From Tamarix chinensis (Eukaryota > Streptophyta > Magnoliopsida > Caryophyllales > Tamaricaceae): 64,000 nt of DNA. Where the stretch lies: contig CM060172.1 in assembly GCA_030549775.1 (NCBI GenBank), forward strand, positions 53,743,942 to 53,807,941, given 5' to 3'. Position 1 is the first letter of the stretch; every line of letters starts with the position of its first letter. Positions 36,219 through 48,651 of this stretch are shown piece by piece. A program made the translations under genes and the position numbers. Under the pieces are notes generated by a model. The model was given only the letters and a program-made list of their open reading frames with translations. It searched no databases and was not told the origin of the DNA.

Positions 36219-36879
36219 GTTAATTTTGGGCTACTCTAGCGAGTAGTAGATGGCGACATACTACTAGTCAAGTGCGACTTGTGAACCTGGTAAATTTCTA
36301 TTTCCAATATGTTTGAGCTATAATGATAGTGAGACATGGAGACCATTCTTTTGATGACCACCTTGCCACTTCAAAATCTAACATTGTTTCTGCACTTCTA
36401 AATAGCCTATAAAACTGGACATCCCTATCTTGCGATGAATCTATTTGCCGATTACCAAGCCATTGGTGGATCAGGTCCCCAATCAATACTTGAACACAAA
36501 TAGGGATTGCAAACCAGAATAAAAAAGAAATAAATAAAATGTTGAACAGTAGCAATCCTCACTAAGTGACTAATTAGGAGGGGGTTGTAGGGATTTATAA
36601 TTTATCTATGAATAATCCATTTAAGTCGCCATAATCGTTAAGTATTGATATTCATTATAGGACTTATAGGTTATCTATAGAATAAAATAGAGTGGCTAGT
36701 TAATATTAGATAGCGGTATCTTGGAAAGATGTCTACCCCATTACCCTATCTTGGAAATCATCTCGAGGATACTCAAGGTAGACTATATACAACCACTAAC
36801 TAATTTATACCAATGATACTTGACACAACTCCAAAAGTTGAACTAAAACCACCATGTAACATATAGTTAGCACAAGATA
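36219..36879. other. No gene recognised
   Basis: An 85-codon minus-strand frame (36555-36298) opens with a hydrophobic segment and has no motif I recognise. The right half may hold the decayed upstream part of the gypsy element that follows, but it is too damaged to assign. Confidence 0.4.
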
Positions 36880-37920
36880 CTTGAGGATGATCATTGTACA
36901 TCTTATTATTTTCATTATGAAGGAGATAAGTTGTATAAAAACTTTTAGTGGATGTATTGGTGGCCGAGTATAAGACAAGAGGTAGACGGGTTTATTTTGA
37001 GATACTTGATCTATCTGAAGGTTAAGGCTAAGCAAAAGAGTCCAGTAGGGCTTTTGCAACTATTAGTGATACCTTAGTGGAAGTGTTACTCAATTTCCAT
37101 GGACTTCATCCATAGGTTATCGAGGATGCTAAGTGGATTTGAAGCAATTTGGGTGCTGGTTGACCAACTAGCTAAGTTGGCTATCTTTATTTCTATGAGA
37201 TTAACATATAGTATAGATTAGTTAACTTGAGCTTACATGAGACGTGTGATGAGACTTCACGACACTCCATTTAACATAGTTTTCGATCATGACTCTAGGT
37301 TCCTTTCATATTTCTAGGAAAATTTGGAGGTTATGGGTACAATAATGAAGATGAGTACAATATTTCACTTAGCTATGGATGGTTAGATAGAACAGACGCC
37401 ACATACCCTAAAGGATATGCTTTGAACTTGTGCACTCGAATTTCAAGGTAATTAGGAGGACAAATTGGATTTGATCAAGTTTTTGTCACGCAACATTGGA
37501 ATTAAAGGTGTTTAAGAATCAGTTCGGACCAAAATTTTAGATCGGCCCGACCGATTATTGTGGATTTTGATCCAATATCGGACTGGTATTTCGATCTCCA
37601 ACCTAGGTTTTTGTCTCAAATTAAAAAAAAATGATCTTTAATCAGTTCCGGTCTTATACAATTTGGTTTTTTCAATCCAATCCAACATCTCACTAATAGT
37701 TTACCTATAGAATATAAACTTTTAATATAAAAATATATAATTTATTAATTACGGTCCAAACCAGCCTCGGACTAATAATTCCAATCTGGTCCTCTGTCCT
37801 AGATTTAAAAAATTTTGGTTTTTAATTAGATTATAGTCTGGTCCGATCTAGTTTTGGATTAGTGTACACCCTTAATTAGGATGACATTGTTTGAGGCTTT
37901 GTATATACAGAGATATTGGC
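36880..37920 (+). pseudogene. Ty3/gypsy integrase remnant, interrupted by a MITE
   Basis: Across frames and stops the plus strand reads a gypsy integrase in order: HYEGDKLYKNF and MYWWPSIRQEV (zinc-finger region; usual HPG.TKMY...YWWPGMK), KVKAKQKSPVGLLQ, SISMDFI (first catalytic Asp region), AIWVLVDQLAKLAIFI, YMRRVMRLHDTPFNIVFDHDSRF (second Asp region, in two words), MKMSTIFHLAMDG and TLKDMLWTCALEFQGN. After the MITE it resumes with RMTLFEALYIQRYW. It has many in-frame stops and is long dead. No LTRs could be assigned to it. Confidence 0.85.
37505..37873. mobile_element. 369-bp MITE inside the gypsy integrase remnant
   Basis: Ends AAGGTGTTTAAGAATC and, on the minus strand, AAGGGTGTACACTAATC are inverted repeats. 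AATTA flanks it at 37500-37504 and 37874-37878. Removing the element and one AATTA rejoins the integrase text around the usual IGMAPFEALY motif, here IRMTLFEALY, which confirms the borders. The superfamily is not certain. Confidence 0.8.
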
Positions 37921-38031
37921 TATTAGTAGTTGTTATTGATTTTTTTATTTAAAATTAAACTTATTCAATCTAGTCTAAAATTTTTAAAAATCATAATTAA
38001 ACTTATTGAAATGATTTTCCAAACATGCTTA

Positions 38032-38082
<51 letters not shown>

Positions 38083-39124
38083 TTTCATCATGCTCAACCA
38101 TTTGACAATTGTAAATCATGATTGATGTATAAAATTTAAACATCCTCATAGTAATTTTTATTTTTATTTTATTATGCTCAATTACATGCCCTCACACAAA
38201 GAAATTATTGTGTCACTAGTTGCAACAAAACTACTATACATATGATATAATTCTGTTGTATATTTAGCATAGTTTCATTATACTTGTATCCTTAATTATG
38301 AAGATATAATATAAATATATTAAAGGTATAATACACTTGTATTATTTTACTCATAGTTAATTATGTTATATTTATAATTCTAAAATTACAATAAAAACAT
38401 GCTAAAGGTATATTAAGATTATTCTAAGAGCACAACAATAATTACATCCAATTAGATATAACAAATGAGTTAGTAATAACAATGGCAAAAATTTAGGTAA
38501 GTTTGAACCACCAAATTATCATAATAAGGTGTTGCATCTATCTAATAATTAAACTTTTTATACCTTTCATTAGAGTTTTTCTCTAATCTAATCAAATAGT
38601 GAGACTATAAATTAATTAATTAATTATTATAAGTAATAATATAATAAATATGACATAAATATTAAAACTTGCTCTCTTTGTATTAAAAAAAATCTCTTTG
38701 TAATAATTTAAACTCTTTTTGAGTAATAAAAGTTATCTTAAAATCATATATATATATATCATAGAAATGGGATAAAATTTTAAAAATACAATTTAACTTT
38801 TTTAAAATAATCCTATTTTTATATAAAAATTTAATGAAACAATATCTTGTTTTGTTATAAATGGTATATTAAATAGACTTACCACCGTATTATAATAACG
38901 TGTCGTGTCAGAATTCTCACGATCGTAAGTTCGTAACTTCAGTTCAAGCAATAAAATCATGGCCCAACGTCCTCCAATAAGTATAACCCATCGTCCGCCT
39001 TAAATCATCAAACCGGTGTAAAGGGAAAACGTCCGGGTCAATACTCAATAATAAGCAGAGAAGGGGAAGTCTGTCGCCAGATCTCAGCGGAGCAAAAAAA
39101 CGAAAAGAAAAGGGCACGGAAACG
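37921..39124. other. Intergenic and 5' flank of the hydrolase gene; (TTA)n at 38032-38080
   Basis: AT-rich DNA with an ATT microsatellite of about sixteen units. Closer to the gene, TATATTAAATA at about 38865 is a possible TATA box and AACGTG lies near 38897; neither can be proved from sequence alone. Nothing else recognised. Confidence 0.45.
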
Positions 39125-40264
39125 ATGACAAACAAAAGCGAAATCGCACACCCGATCAGCGAAGCCAACGAGAAGAGTCCCTTCGGGTCTCTCACCCCTT
39201 CCGAATTCTACGTCCGCCACTCCGTTTCCCACACCTCCGAATATATCACCAACTCGCAAGGCCTTAGGCTTTTCACTCAATGGTGGACGCCACTTCCTCC
39301 AACCAACATTATCGGTACCATATGCATCGTACATGGCTTCACCGGCGAATCAAGCTGGCTAGTACAACTCACAGCCGTCTTCTTCACCAAACACGGATTC
39401 GCCTGCTGCGCCATCGATCACCAAGGTCACGGCTACTCCGATGGCCTTGACGGCTTAAGTGTTCATATACCGGATATCAATCCAGTCGTTGACAATTGCA
39501 TCTCGTTCTTTGACAAGTTTCGTGGAAGATTCTCGCCGTCTCTTCCTTCATTTATGTATTCCGAATCGCTCGGTGGCGCGATTGCTATCCTGATCAGTCT
39601 TCGCGGTCGAGGAGGAAAAGGATCGGAGTTGACCTTGAGCCGTCCCTTCGATGGACTTGTGTTGAACGGAGCTATGTGCGGGATTAGCCCAAAGTTTAAG
39701 CCGCCGTGGCCGTTGGAACACTTGCTTGGGTTTGCGGCGGCCGTCATCCCTACTTGGCGTGTCGTTCCTACTCGCGGTACAATACCAGACGTTTCGTTTA
39801 AGGTCAGGAATACCGAATGCATACATAATTTGTGATAAGTCTATTTCGCCAGAATTCTCGTCTTATTTATATAATAATTTACTTATTTATCCCAATTCAA
39901 GGTTGAATGGAAGCGTAAGCTGGCGATTTCCAGTCCAAAGAGGTACGTGGGGAGGCCACGCGCCGCCACTGCACAGGAACTAATGAGGATATGTAGGGAG
40001 GTACAATCACGCTTTCAAGAAGTGGATATCCCATTCTTAATCGCACACGGAGCGGAGGACGTCGTTTGTGACCCAGGCTGTGTGGAGGAATTATACAAAC
40101 GCGCTTCCAGCAAGGACAAAACTCTTAAGATCTATCCTGGAATGTGGCACCAGATGATTGGTGAGCCTGATGAGAATGTGGCACTAGTATTTGGTGATAT
40201 GGTTGACTGGTTGAAGAATCGAGCTGCTGAGAGAGGCGTTCCTGCCGCTGCCGGTGCTCGGTAG
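39125..40264 (+). CDS. Monoacylglycerol-lipase-like alpha/beta hydrolase, two exons (39125-39802, 39902-40264)
   Basis: Joining the exons gives 346 residues, a usual length for plant MAGL/caffeoylshikimate-esterase-type serine hydrolases, which cleave acyl esters such as monoacylglycerol. Visible parts: the NSQGLRLFTQWW opening of the fold (about 43-54), the oxyanion-side HGFTGESSW (70-78), GHGYSDG (101-107), the nucleophile region YSESLGG with Ser148, the cap segment PPWPLEHL, PTWRVVPTRG, the acid HGAEDVVCDP with Asp279, and the base YPGMWHQM with His309. The usual G-x-S-x-G elbow reads S-E-S-L-G; some plant members are, as I recall, like this. There is no signal peptide, so a soluble location is likely. 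The start ATG is the first in frame with conserved text. The substrate cannot be told from sequence. It is the only gene here that looks alive. Confidence 0.93.
39803..39901 (+). other. Intron of the hydrolase gene (99 bp, phase 0)
   Basis: Donor AAG|GTCAGG and acceptor TTCAAG|GTTG. It is AT-rich with in-frame stops, and splicing joins SFK to VEWKRKL, which restores the contiguous family sequence. Reading through would end after ten residues. Confidence 0.92.
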
Positions 40265-41394
40265 GAAATAAGATCAGGCGAGGACTATGGCTGTTGAAGC
40301 CGGGTGATGGGCGTGAATTTGGTTTGTGATATATCGTATGAATGGCTGTAGAAGGAAATAACTTGAATTGTTCTCTTACTGGATTTGGATGTCCTCCTTG
40401 GAGACGCAACAATGTAGCATGTATGTAAGATAAGGCAATTCAAATAACGACGTGAGTTCAAATATAATGTTGTTTGTGGGTCCTTTTTTGGTCCCTTCCT
40501 ATTTTTAAGCCTTGTAATCCTATGCTTGTCTTATATACATTTGATGGGAGTTATGGATGCATGAATTTTTCATCTCTTTAGTGAGTAGAACTAGTTATTG
40601 AATAATTATTAAGTTAAACAAAATTTTAGTTAAAAAAAATTACTTTGTTCTCCGAATAAAAATATATTTATTTGAATTATTTTAGATTTTAGTTTTTTTT
40701 CATACTTGTCCCTTAATCATGGATAAAAAATAGAGAAAGTTATATTTTAGATGGATCAATTTGAATAAAAATAAAAATTAATTAACTCAACAATGATTAT
40801 CGAAAAGATTTGAGAATCGAAGACAGCTTTGTGCTCCAGGTATTGTTTCAAGTTTGTTAAACCACAATCGACAGATGAACTTTGTGGAGAACATCAGATA
40901 TGATGATGATGATTGATGATCAGTACGAGCCTTCTTACGGAAGGCAAGAACATAATGACCATTACCCGGCCTAGATCGAGACCTTTAATCGGAATTGGTA
41001 TTTGTAGGGTTCTGTTCGAGGACATGGCATGCATATGCTTTCTAAAAGATTTTGATGACACTGATCTGGTTGATCAGGTAATGTATAAAGTTAATTTATC
41101 CTTGAGCATTAAAATCACATGAAACTAATATGTGGAGGTAGAATGGAGTATGGAAATATCATTGAAAATGGCAGGAGTTCATTCAAATGCTTGATTGTCA
41201 TCTGTATTTTCCGTACAATTGGAGGATTTAACGACAAGCGCCGGCTCAAGCAGGAAAATACAGATAAACGAGATTTTATCAGTCAATGATAGTAAATAGC
41301 TTAGAAGAGAGTTTTTTTTTTCATCCATTTGTATTCTTTTCTTTTTCTTTCTTTCTTTCTTAAGGACAGTTAAAGGCAAATACAAAAAATAATA
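40265..41394. other. 3' flank of the hydrolase gene and unassigned DNA
   Basis: Up to about 40450 is probable 3' untranslated sequence with no decisive polyadenylation signal. At 40913-41075 a plus-strand frame of unremarkable composition ends at GATCAG|GTAATG, a donor-like context, but I recognise no domain. A CTTT/TTTC run lies near 41330-41360. Confidence 0.4.
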
Positions 41395-41960
41395 TTATTG
41401 AATAGCAAAACGAATTAAAACCGAGCCGCCTCGTTGTAGTAAGTCAAGGGCTCAACTTGGCTCCTTTTTTTAAGTAAAATGAATTATATCCGAGCCTTAT
41501 TTTTATATTCATTTATCAAACAAATCATCCTTGAGGTAAGGGATGTTTGACTCGTTGATTAGCTAGCCGGTTAGAATTCGGCTCAAGTTCGGTTTGGGTC
41601 GTCTATAAGCTTAGAACATTTGTTAAGAAGCTGAGCTTGTATAGAATTTACATAATAAATGAGTCATTTAGTTAAATGAGCATTTAAACAAGCCAAATAA
41701 TAAAATGATTTGGTTTGATTTGTTTAACTTTAAAATAACCGAGTCACGAATAGAATTATAATAAGTGAGCCGGTTTTGTTCATTACTTTTTTTAAAAAAA
41801 AAAGGTAAATGTGTCGAGCCGAACTGGCTTGTGAACCTTATTGAGCACGGCTCGTTTGACTCGTTTTGAACTTAAGCCAAATTCGAGCTTGAAAAAAATT
41901 AAATGAGCCGAGCTCAAGCTAGGAGTATTTGGTTTGATTCAATTTGTGAACAATTCTAAA
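41395..41960. mobile_element. Decayed GAGCCGAGC-type repeat element
   Basis: Words such as ACCGAGCCGCC, GGCTCAAGTTCGG, GAGCCGGTTTTG, GTCGAGCCGAACTGGC and GAGCCGAGCTCAAGC recur on both strands, related to the element at 20205-20477. Its ends are too decayed to define. Confidence 0.45.
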
Positions 41961-44061
41961 CAAAAGTGAGGAACAACCAACTTAGTAAAAATATAGTAGA
42001 TTAAAAAATTTACTTCTAACTCTTCAATTAGCCTCATTGTTTTGTTTAGACAAATATGCAACAAAACCATCTTTTTCAAGATCTGTGCAAATGCCAAAAA
42101 TATAAGTTATTTCATAAAAAAAAAACACATAACCATAATAAAATAAATGGATTTACATATTCAAATTACCTCTATAGCCAAATAATCAATTATATGTTGC
42201 TACCAATGTATTAAAAATTTTTGACAAAAGAGAATTTCTCCACTTATTCAATATCCTACTACCTATATTGAAAGTAGATTATGAAGCAATTGTAGTGATT
42301 GGAATAGTGAGAAATCATTTTCCATAAAAATAAGTATCGAAAAGCAACTAGATTTATCCTTCCAGTGAGAAAGTACATCAAACCTAATCAATCACTCTAT
42401 TCTTTGAATTATAAGCTATACCTTAACACAAAAAAAAGTGATATGATTTACAAACTTTTACATTTGAAATGTCAAATATATCTCTAGAGATGAAATAATG
42501 AAAAAAAAAATTAAGACCTTGAAACAATCAATACAATAATTCATTTTTAGTTGAATAAGATAAATTGAAATAAACGATCTCAAAATAATTAACTTTTAAA
42601 AACATCATGGAATAAAAAGAGAAAGAAAATGGCACAAGCATGACTCAGATATGAAATAATCTGAATCTAATCCAAACTTAACCTAAAAATATAATAATTC
42701 GAATTCATCCAACCTAGATATGAAACAAAATAGAAATTAGAACAATCCAAATTTTTTTGAATCTGAATCCAGCCAATCTCAATCTAACCCAATTTGAGAG
42801 CTTAGAATAATCTAAGATTATCCGAATTAAATCCGACTCAACTCAATCCGGCAAAATAATCCGAGATTATCTAAAATTAAAATGATTTGATTATTATATA
42901 ACCTAATGCGATAGTGATTTGAACCATCCGATTGCTAGCTCTACTTAAGAGCTGGTCTTTACGAGTGAATCAAACCTTAGCTTCCGAACATTGCTAATTG
43001 AGGATGAAACTGCTCCTAATTTTAGTTCAGGATATTATAGATTCTAATAGTTCGGCATTTCATGGCTTTTCATTTCAAAAGGCTAAGCCTGCGGAGGTGT
43101 CTCATGTTGCAGTACATGTCCGCTAGCTGCATCTCGAAAGGTCACACCATTTATGCCATCACTTGCAACAGCTTCTTCCTCTATGACGTATTTATAGGGA
43201 AGCTATCAAATGTGACGATAAACTCTCTAATTTAGTACGCTATCTGTCCCCCTTGTTGTTAAGCACACCTGATCACCGTGTCCACATTGCCATGCTCTAG
43301 AGCCAGTCTACGTCAAGCTTGCAGAATTGCAGTCGATGATGATTGGCATTACTGGAACGGATTCACGCAGGGACTGCAAATTAATGAGCAACCCTAGGGC
43401 CGAGGTAGTTCAATTTCTCGTGCTGCACGTAATGCCTGAAGATCGCTTCTTTTATCTTTAAAAACAATAACGGCAACAACTTGAAGGTGTTGATCGATAT
43501 TATCGAGACCGACCAAAAGTAGCAGCAAAGTTGCAAATATACCTTTTTACTCCGTTGCTTTATGGCCTAGTGCTCTTTTAATCAGGAGATGGCCGAAAAA
43601 ATTATCATTTTGTATAATATAATTAAAATTAAAAAAAATAGATAAATATTTATTTTATATTTTAATTTAATATGAAAAAGATATTTTATTAAAAATATTT
43701 TTATTATTATTAAATAATTGATCAAAAAATATAAAATAAGAAAAAAAAAATTTCCACCTCATACCAAACAAGCCCTTAACAGTTATAGTCTGCCAGTAGT
43801 TATATACTCCATGTAGTCGTATTCAATATATAGGCACTAGAAAATGCTCACCTACTTTTGTTCGCTATATAATTCGGTGATGAATGATGATCCGGTGCGT
43901 GTTCCTCTTGTTTGCCTTTCTTTTACAAATATGACTTCCGATTTCTGTTAAATGTCGTTTTAAAAGATATTATTTAATTAAAATTGATATTATTTTAGAG
44001 TTCTATAGCAAAAAGTAAATACTTTGTACATACTTATTTTTATTTATTACATAATTTTCAC

Positions 44062-44092
<31 letters not shown>

Positions 44093-44419
44093 TAATAGAA
44101 ATAAATTTAATAATCTATGTAAAAAATAAAAATTATATTTATTTATTTTGAATGGAAGGTAGTGCCGCATGCTAACTGCTAAGAGTCTAAGACAGCAGAG
44201 GAGAGAAGGATATAATTCATGAACCTTGGTGGTTAGAAATATTGTGGCTCAACGGTCCAATATTTATTTTGGTGGGGATCAAACAATATCACACCACAAA
44301 ACTAAACGATAGGCGGAGAGAAATTGAAGCAAGCAAAAAAAAATAAAAAAAATAATAACAATAAAGTCATTTTGAAGATTGTAATAATGGCAGGCATTCA
44401 TGTTAAGCTGGAGTGGCTT
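41961..44419. other. No gene recognised; decayed repeats
   Basis: AT-rich throughout. At 42650-42910 repeated AATCCGA/AATCTAA words recall another decayed MITE type. At 43000-43560 the composition is more balanced, but all frames are short. At about 43750-43785 CACCTCATACCAAACAAGCCC followed by TTA resembles the right end of a Harbinger-like element whose left end was not found. A TTA microsatellite lies at 44060-44092. Confidence 0.4.
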
Positions 44420-44524
44420 TGACAATTATATTATCATTAATTTATTTTAACTACTATTATTTTACCAATTTTAAAATAAATAAAAAAGAATATATAAATT
44501 TTCATATTCATCAATATGAGTTAC
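44420..44524 (-). repeat. Terminal 105 bp of the copia 3' LTR, left of gLTR-h
   Basis: On the minus strand the LTR text runs ...GTGGATATAAC, is cut by gLTR-h, and resumes GTAACTCATATTGATGAA. This fits the GTGGACGTAGCTCATATTG-type text common in copia LTRs. It ends TTGTCA at 44420 on the plus-strand side. Confidence 0.6.
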
Positions 44525-46647
44525 TATAATCTCCCGAAATTTTAAAAACCTAGAATTTAATAAATAGCTTTTAGTTAGGAAAAATTAGCTTTCAAAATTA
44601 TTTAGTTTAATTATTTTATGGATTTTGAGTATATAAATTTGGATAGGAGTATTTAATAAATTAAAAATAAATATTTTGTTATTTTATCATATTATTTTTA
44701 TTTAAATAATTTTCCAAACTAAAATTATCCTTTTGAACCAATATATTGAATTATATTGAATTAAATTATTAAATTAAATAATTTGTCAAAAATGTTACAT
44801 TTTATTATTTTATAAATTAAATTAAATTATTTTCCCCTATTTTCCCATTTTTCTTTTTTTTCCTTTTCTTTTCCTTCTGCTTTTTCTTCTTTCTTTTCTC
44901 TTCCTTTTCCCTCCTTCGGGCCATCGCACTAGGCCAACCCTTCCCCCGTGCCTAGGCCACAGGCCCGTTTCTCCCCCTCTCCTTCCTCTCCCTCCCCTGC
45001 GTGCGCACAGCCCAGCCCTAGCCTCTCCCCCCGCGATCGGGCCGACCCAACTCTCCTTTTTCTCCCTCGACCGGCCTGGTGCACCCCCTTCTTTCTTTCT
45101 TCGTCTTCTTCGTTGATCAACCCAAGGTGGCTGAGTTGTCCCCGTCGCCATGTCTGCCACCTCGGGCACGCCGACCACCACCTACCACCACTGCAACCCT
45201 CTCTCTCTCTCTCTCTACCGTCCTTTTTTTCCCACAATTTTAGACCCAACAGGCCATGCACCCCCATCACGCATGGCCTCCCCCTTTCCCCATCTTTCCT
45301 TCCCTCTCCCTGCCACCTTACCACCTCCTCTGCCACCCTAAACGCTACCACCCAATCAGCCACCTATTGCCCTCTCCTCCCTCTTCTTTTTCTTCTCATC
45401 ACTGGCCTTCCTGCCCCATATTTTTGAGCACTTTCCCCCCGATCTCCATCCCTGCATTTTTCCTCCTTCATCCTCTTCTCCCATTTTTGGCCACGTTGTC
45501 GCCCTCCGCCGCTTCAACTACCGAACCAAGCCCTTGCACCACCCACTGCCACCCTATACCTCAGCCTTGCACCACCATAAGACCACCCAAGCCACCCCAC
45601 AGCCCCCTTCTTCCTCCCCACTTATTTTTCTCCCCATTTTTCTCCCTTCTCGGCAGCCCCTTGCAACCCCATCGTTCACCACCGTTCGACCGCCTCTGCC
45701 GCCACCCAAACCACCAATCCACTCCCTGCAACCTCCTCTACCATCCCATACCTTGTTTGGCCGAAACAAGCCCCCTCACCCCTCCATTTTCCCCCTCGCT
45801 TTTCCTTCCTTCTCAGCCTGGTCCCCCTCAGCAGCCATCTTCGCCGCCTCGCTGTCGCCACCTCCGCGGCCATTGGCCACTGACAACACATGCCCAGCCT
45901 TCACCTACACCCCCTCTTCACTACTGCACCCTTCCCTAGCCTCCAATCCTCCCCCACCTACCCTTTTTTTCTAGCTCCAAAGCCTCAACCCAAAAATGAC
46001 CACCGCTCCTTCTACCTCCCTACCTTCGACCCTTTTTCCCATTACAACCTGCATGTGGCTCACGCTGCTCATGCAACATGAGTTCCACATTATTTTGGGA
46101 GTTTTTGTGTTTAATTATTGAGGTATATTAATAGTTAAGTAAAGTGTGTTATTAATTAAATTTTTATATAAAGTTGTATCCTCTTAATTTCCTACTTCTA
46201 ATATAATAATTATTGACATTATTTTTAGGTGTTGATTTTTCTATTTAAAGCTTGAATCTTTAACGGGGATACCTGTAAGGTTTGATTTTTGCGGGAATTA
46301 AGGTAATCGTTAAACCCCACTTAAACACATGGATAAACGTATGTTAGCACATTAGGATTTTTATTATATTATTATATTTGATATTTGTGGTTTAATATAA
46401 TATATATATTTGCTTGTATTGATTGATAAAAAAAGTATGTTAGTTTATATGCCATGTGTGGAAATGTTGCTTAAGGGAAGAGTTTGATTATTAATAAAAG
46501 TGTTAAGTACTTATCCATGCCATATTATGTTATTGTAACCATTTATGCATGAATAATATTATTGTAACACCCCCAAAATTTACACATTTTTTTTAAAACG
46601 CAATACTTATAAATTAAAACCGTATATTTTTGGGGATTTTACCGCCA

Positions 46648-46693
46648 CACTTAATACCAAACCGGTTTACTCCTACAGTTCCGGTACCAAGTG
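46648..46693 (-). other. Conserved 3' hairpin of gLTR-i
   Basis: On the minus strand CACTTGGTACC pairs with GGTATTAAGTG (eleven pairs, two of them G-U). It is followed by GTGGCGGTAAAATCCC and ends 85 bp before the element end. Confidence 0.7.
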
Positions 46694-47283
46694 CTAAGGC
46701 TAACAAAACACTATTAATAATACCATAAAAGTCCAAATTTATAAAAACGAGAATCAGAGTACGCGCAAGTCTTATATAATTCGAAATACCAACTATTGTA
46801 TTTCTAGATAATAACTAAACAACATTAATAAAATTGTTTCTACAACTCAAACATAATAAAAATAACATGTGTCATAAATTAAAAAGGAAAACGACCACGT
46901 CACTCTAGAGATTGATCCAGCCCAACCATCACTCCGTCCCTCCTGATGTCCCATAGACATAGATAGCATCAAAGTAGGTGTCTCCTACCTGCAACAGATC
47001 AAACGGGCCTTCTACTCGTGGGAATGAGCAGCACCCATAAAACGAGTGATCAGTACGCTACGTATTGAGGAAGGTAACCGAGTACTAAGGCCGACATATA
47101 ACAAGTTAAATCATGCAGGATAATGATCACATACAATTACAACCCACACATAAGATACATAAAAGAATAAAGTGAAATCCATAGCTTATAATCAACAAGT
47201 CCACACATAAGGCCCAAAAAGGTCCAGATTAATTATTTAATCTTTCTTTCATAGTGAATCGATACACACCATGCTTTTTATCA

Positions 47284-47682
47284 AATCCATGCGAAAACAG
47301 GAACACCCCACTATTATAACTGGTGGGCCGGTCACACATAGAGCATCATACCCTAAACACTATTATTACCAGTGGATCTGTCACATATAGGGTAAAACCC
47401 TAACCACTATTCCTGACCGATGGATCGGTCTGGTTTCTACTCGCATGGTGTTCCACTGTAAGTAATTAGTATCTTTTAAGAGCTTTAACGATTCTAGTTT
47501 GTATTTATTGAGCTCGAGTCACCCCACTATTATTACCGGTGGGCCGGTCACATATAGAACCTCATGTCCTAACCTCTATTATAACCGGTGGATCGGTCGC
47601 ACATAGGGTAAAATCCTAACCACTATTCCTGACCAGTGGATCGGTCTAGACTCGGCTCAATAATCTTCCACTTTAAGAGATT
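47284..47682 (-). repeat. Array of CCAC...GTGG units in gLTR-i
   Basis: Two series read on the minus strand, with openers CACTAATCTCTTAAAGTGG (about 47675) and CTAATTACTTACAGTGG (about 47470). Units contain CCACCGGTTATAATAG-type halves and TAGGG-(5 nt)-CCCTA pairs. The terminators read AGTGGGGTG. Confidence 0.8.
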
Positions 47683-47754
47683 AGTGTCTTAAATATTTTA
47701 TTCATAAACCTTTGCCATTCACAAACATTTGCCCAAACATGCATGACTAACTCC

Positions 47755-48080
47755 ATGCAACCCTAGCTCCCATGCAAACCCTAACTCCACGTAAACCACA
47801 CTTCCATGCAAACCCTAGCTCCTATGCAAACCCTAACTCCATGTAGACATGCTTCCATGCAAACCCTAATCCACATGCAAACCCTAGCTTCATGTAGACC
47901 ACATTTCCATGCAAACCCTAATTCATATGCAAACCCTAGCTCCATGTATACCATGCTTCCATGCAAACCCTAATTCATGTGCAAACCCTAGCTCCACGTA
48001 GACATGCTTCCATGCAAACCCTAACATCATGCCATTTCATGCAAATCCTAACACCATGCCATTTCATGCAAAACCCTAAC
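47755..48080. repeat. CAAACCCTAA/G tandem array in gLTR-i, about 52-bp unit
   Basis: About a dozen CAAACCCTAA or CAAACCCTAG words alternate with CTCCATGTAGAC and CATGCTTCCATG. The clearest higher-order period is about 51-53 bp, with two words per unit. The repeated Met/His/Cys-rich frames here are by-products. Confidence 0.85.
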
Positions 48081-48594
48081 ACCACATTGTTACACTTCCC
48101 ATCATTATTTTACAATCCTAACATGCATATCTTAAGGCCACATCATACAATAATAATAACGTAAATATATACATAATTCTCATGCCACAATTTATTCATA
48201 CCAACATACTTCAACTCCACTTTATAACACATATGAAATAATTAATAATGGTAAACATAGAATACATGGAATATGTAGCACATAATGCATATAAACACAC
48301 AAATGACCTTAGTAACACCCTTACCTAAAACGACACCGGTCTTGGTGCACGCTTCTATTCCACTTGAGAGATTTGACTGGGTTTACCTATTATATAAAAG
48401 TATACTAGAATTAGGCTCCCTCCTAAAATTTTATTATTCCCTAACTTATTCTAAGACTTGGTTTTTAATTAACAAAATATTACACAATAATTAACTATAC
48501 AAAATATTACTTAAAAATACAAATAAATTACTATTTTCATTCAAAAAGAGTGGTGATATAACGGTTCCTACCCTTCACCAAAATAGTGTTAGTA

Positions 48595-48606
48595 ATAGTA
48601 ATAGTA

Positions 48607-48650
<44 letters not shown>
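48595..48650. repeat. (TAA)n microsatellite of gLTR-i
   Basis: TAG/TAA runs of about eighteen units, in the same relative position as in gLTR-b, c and d. Confidence 0.9.

Positions 48651-48651
<1 letters not shown>

Noticed and set aside
39463..39826. Antisense frames of 92-119 codons within the hydrolase exon
   Set aside because: Shadows of the conserved hydrolase coding sequence on the plus strand.
42650..42910. A further MITE with AATCCGA-type words
   Set aside because: No ends or target duplication could be found; only composition suggests it.
45256..45974. Overlapping 227- and 146-codon proline-rich frames
   Set aside because: Two frames are open at once because C/T-rich DNA has few stops. 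The homologous text in gLTR-e shifts frame after a shared FLPSRQP word.
47781..48164. Met/His-rich small proteins on both strands
   Set aside because: By-products of the 52-bp CAAACCCTAA array.
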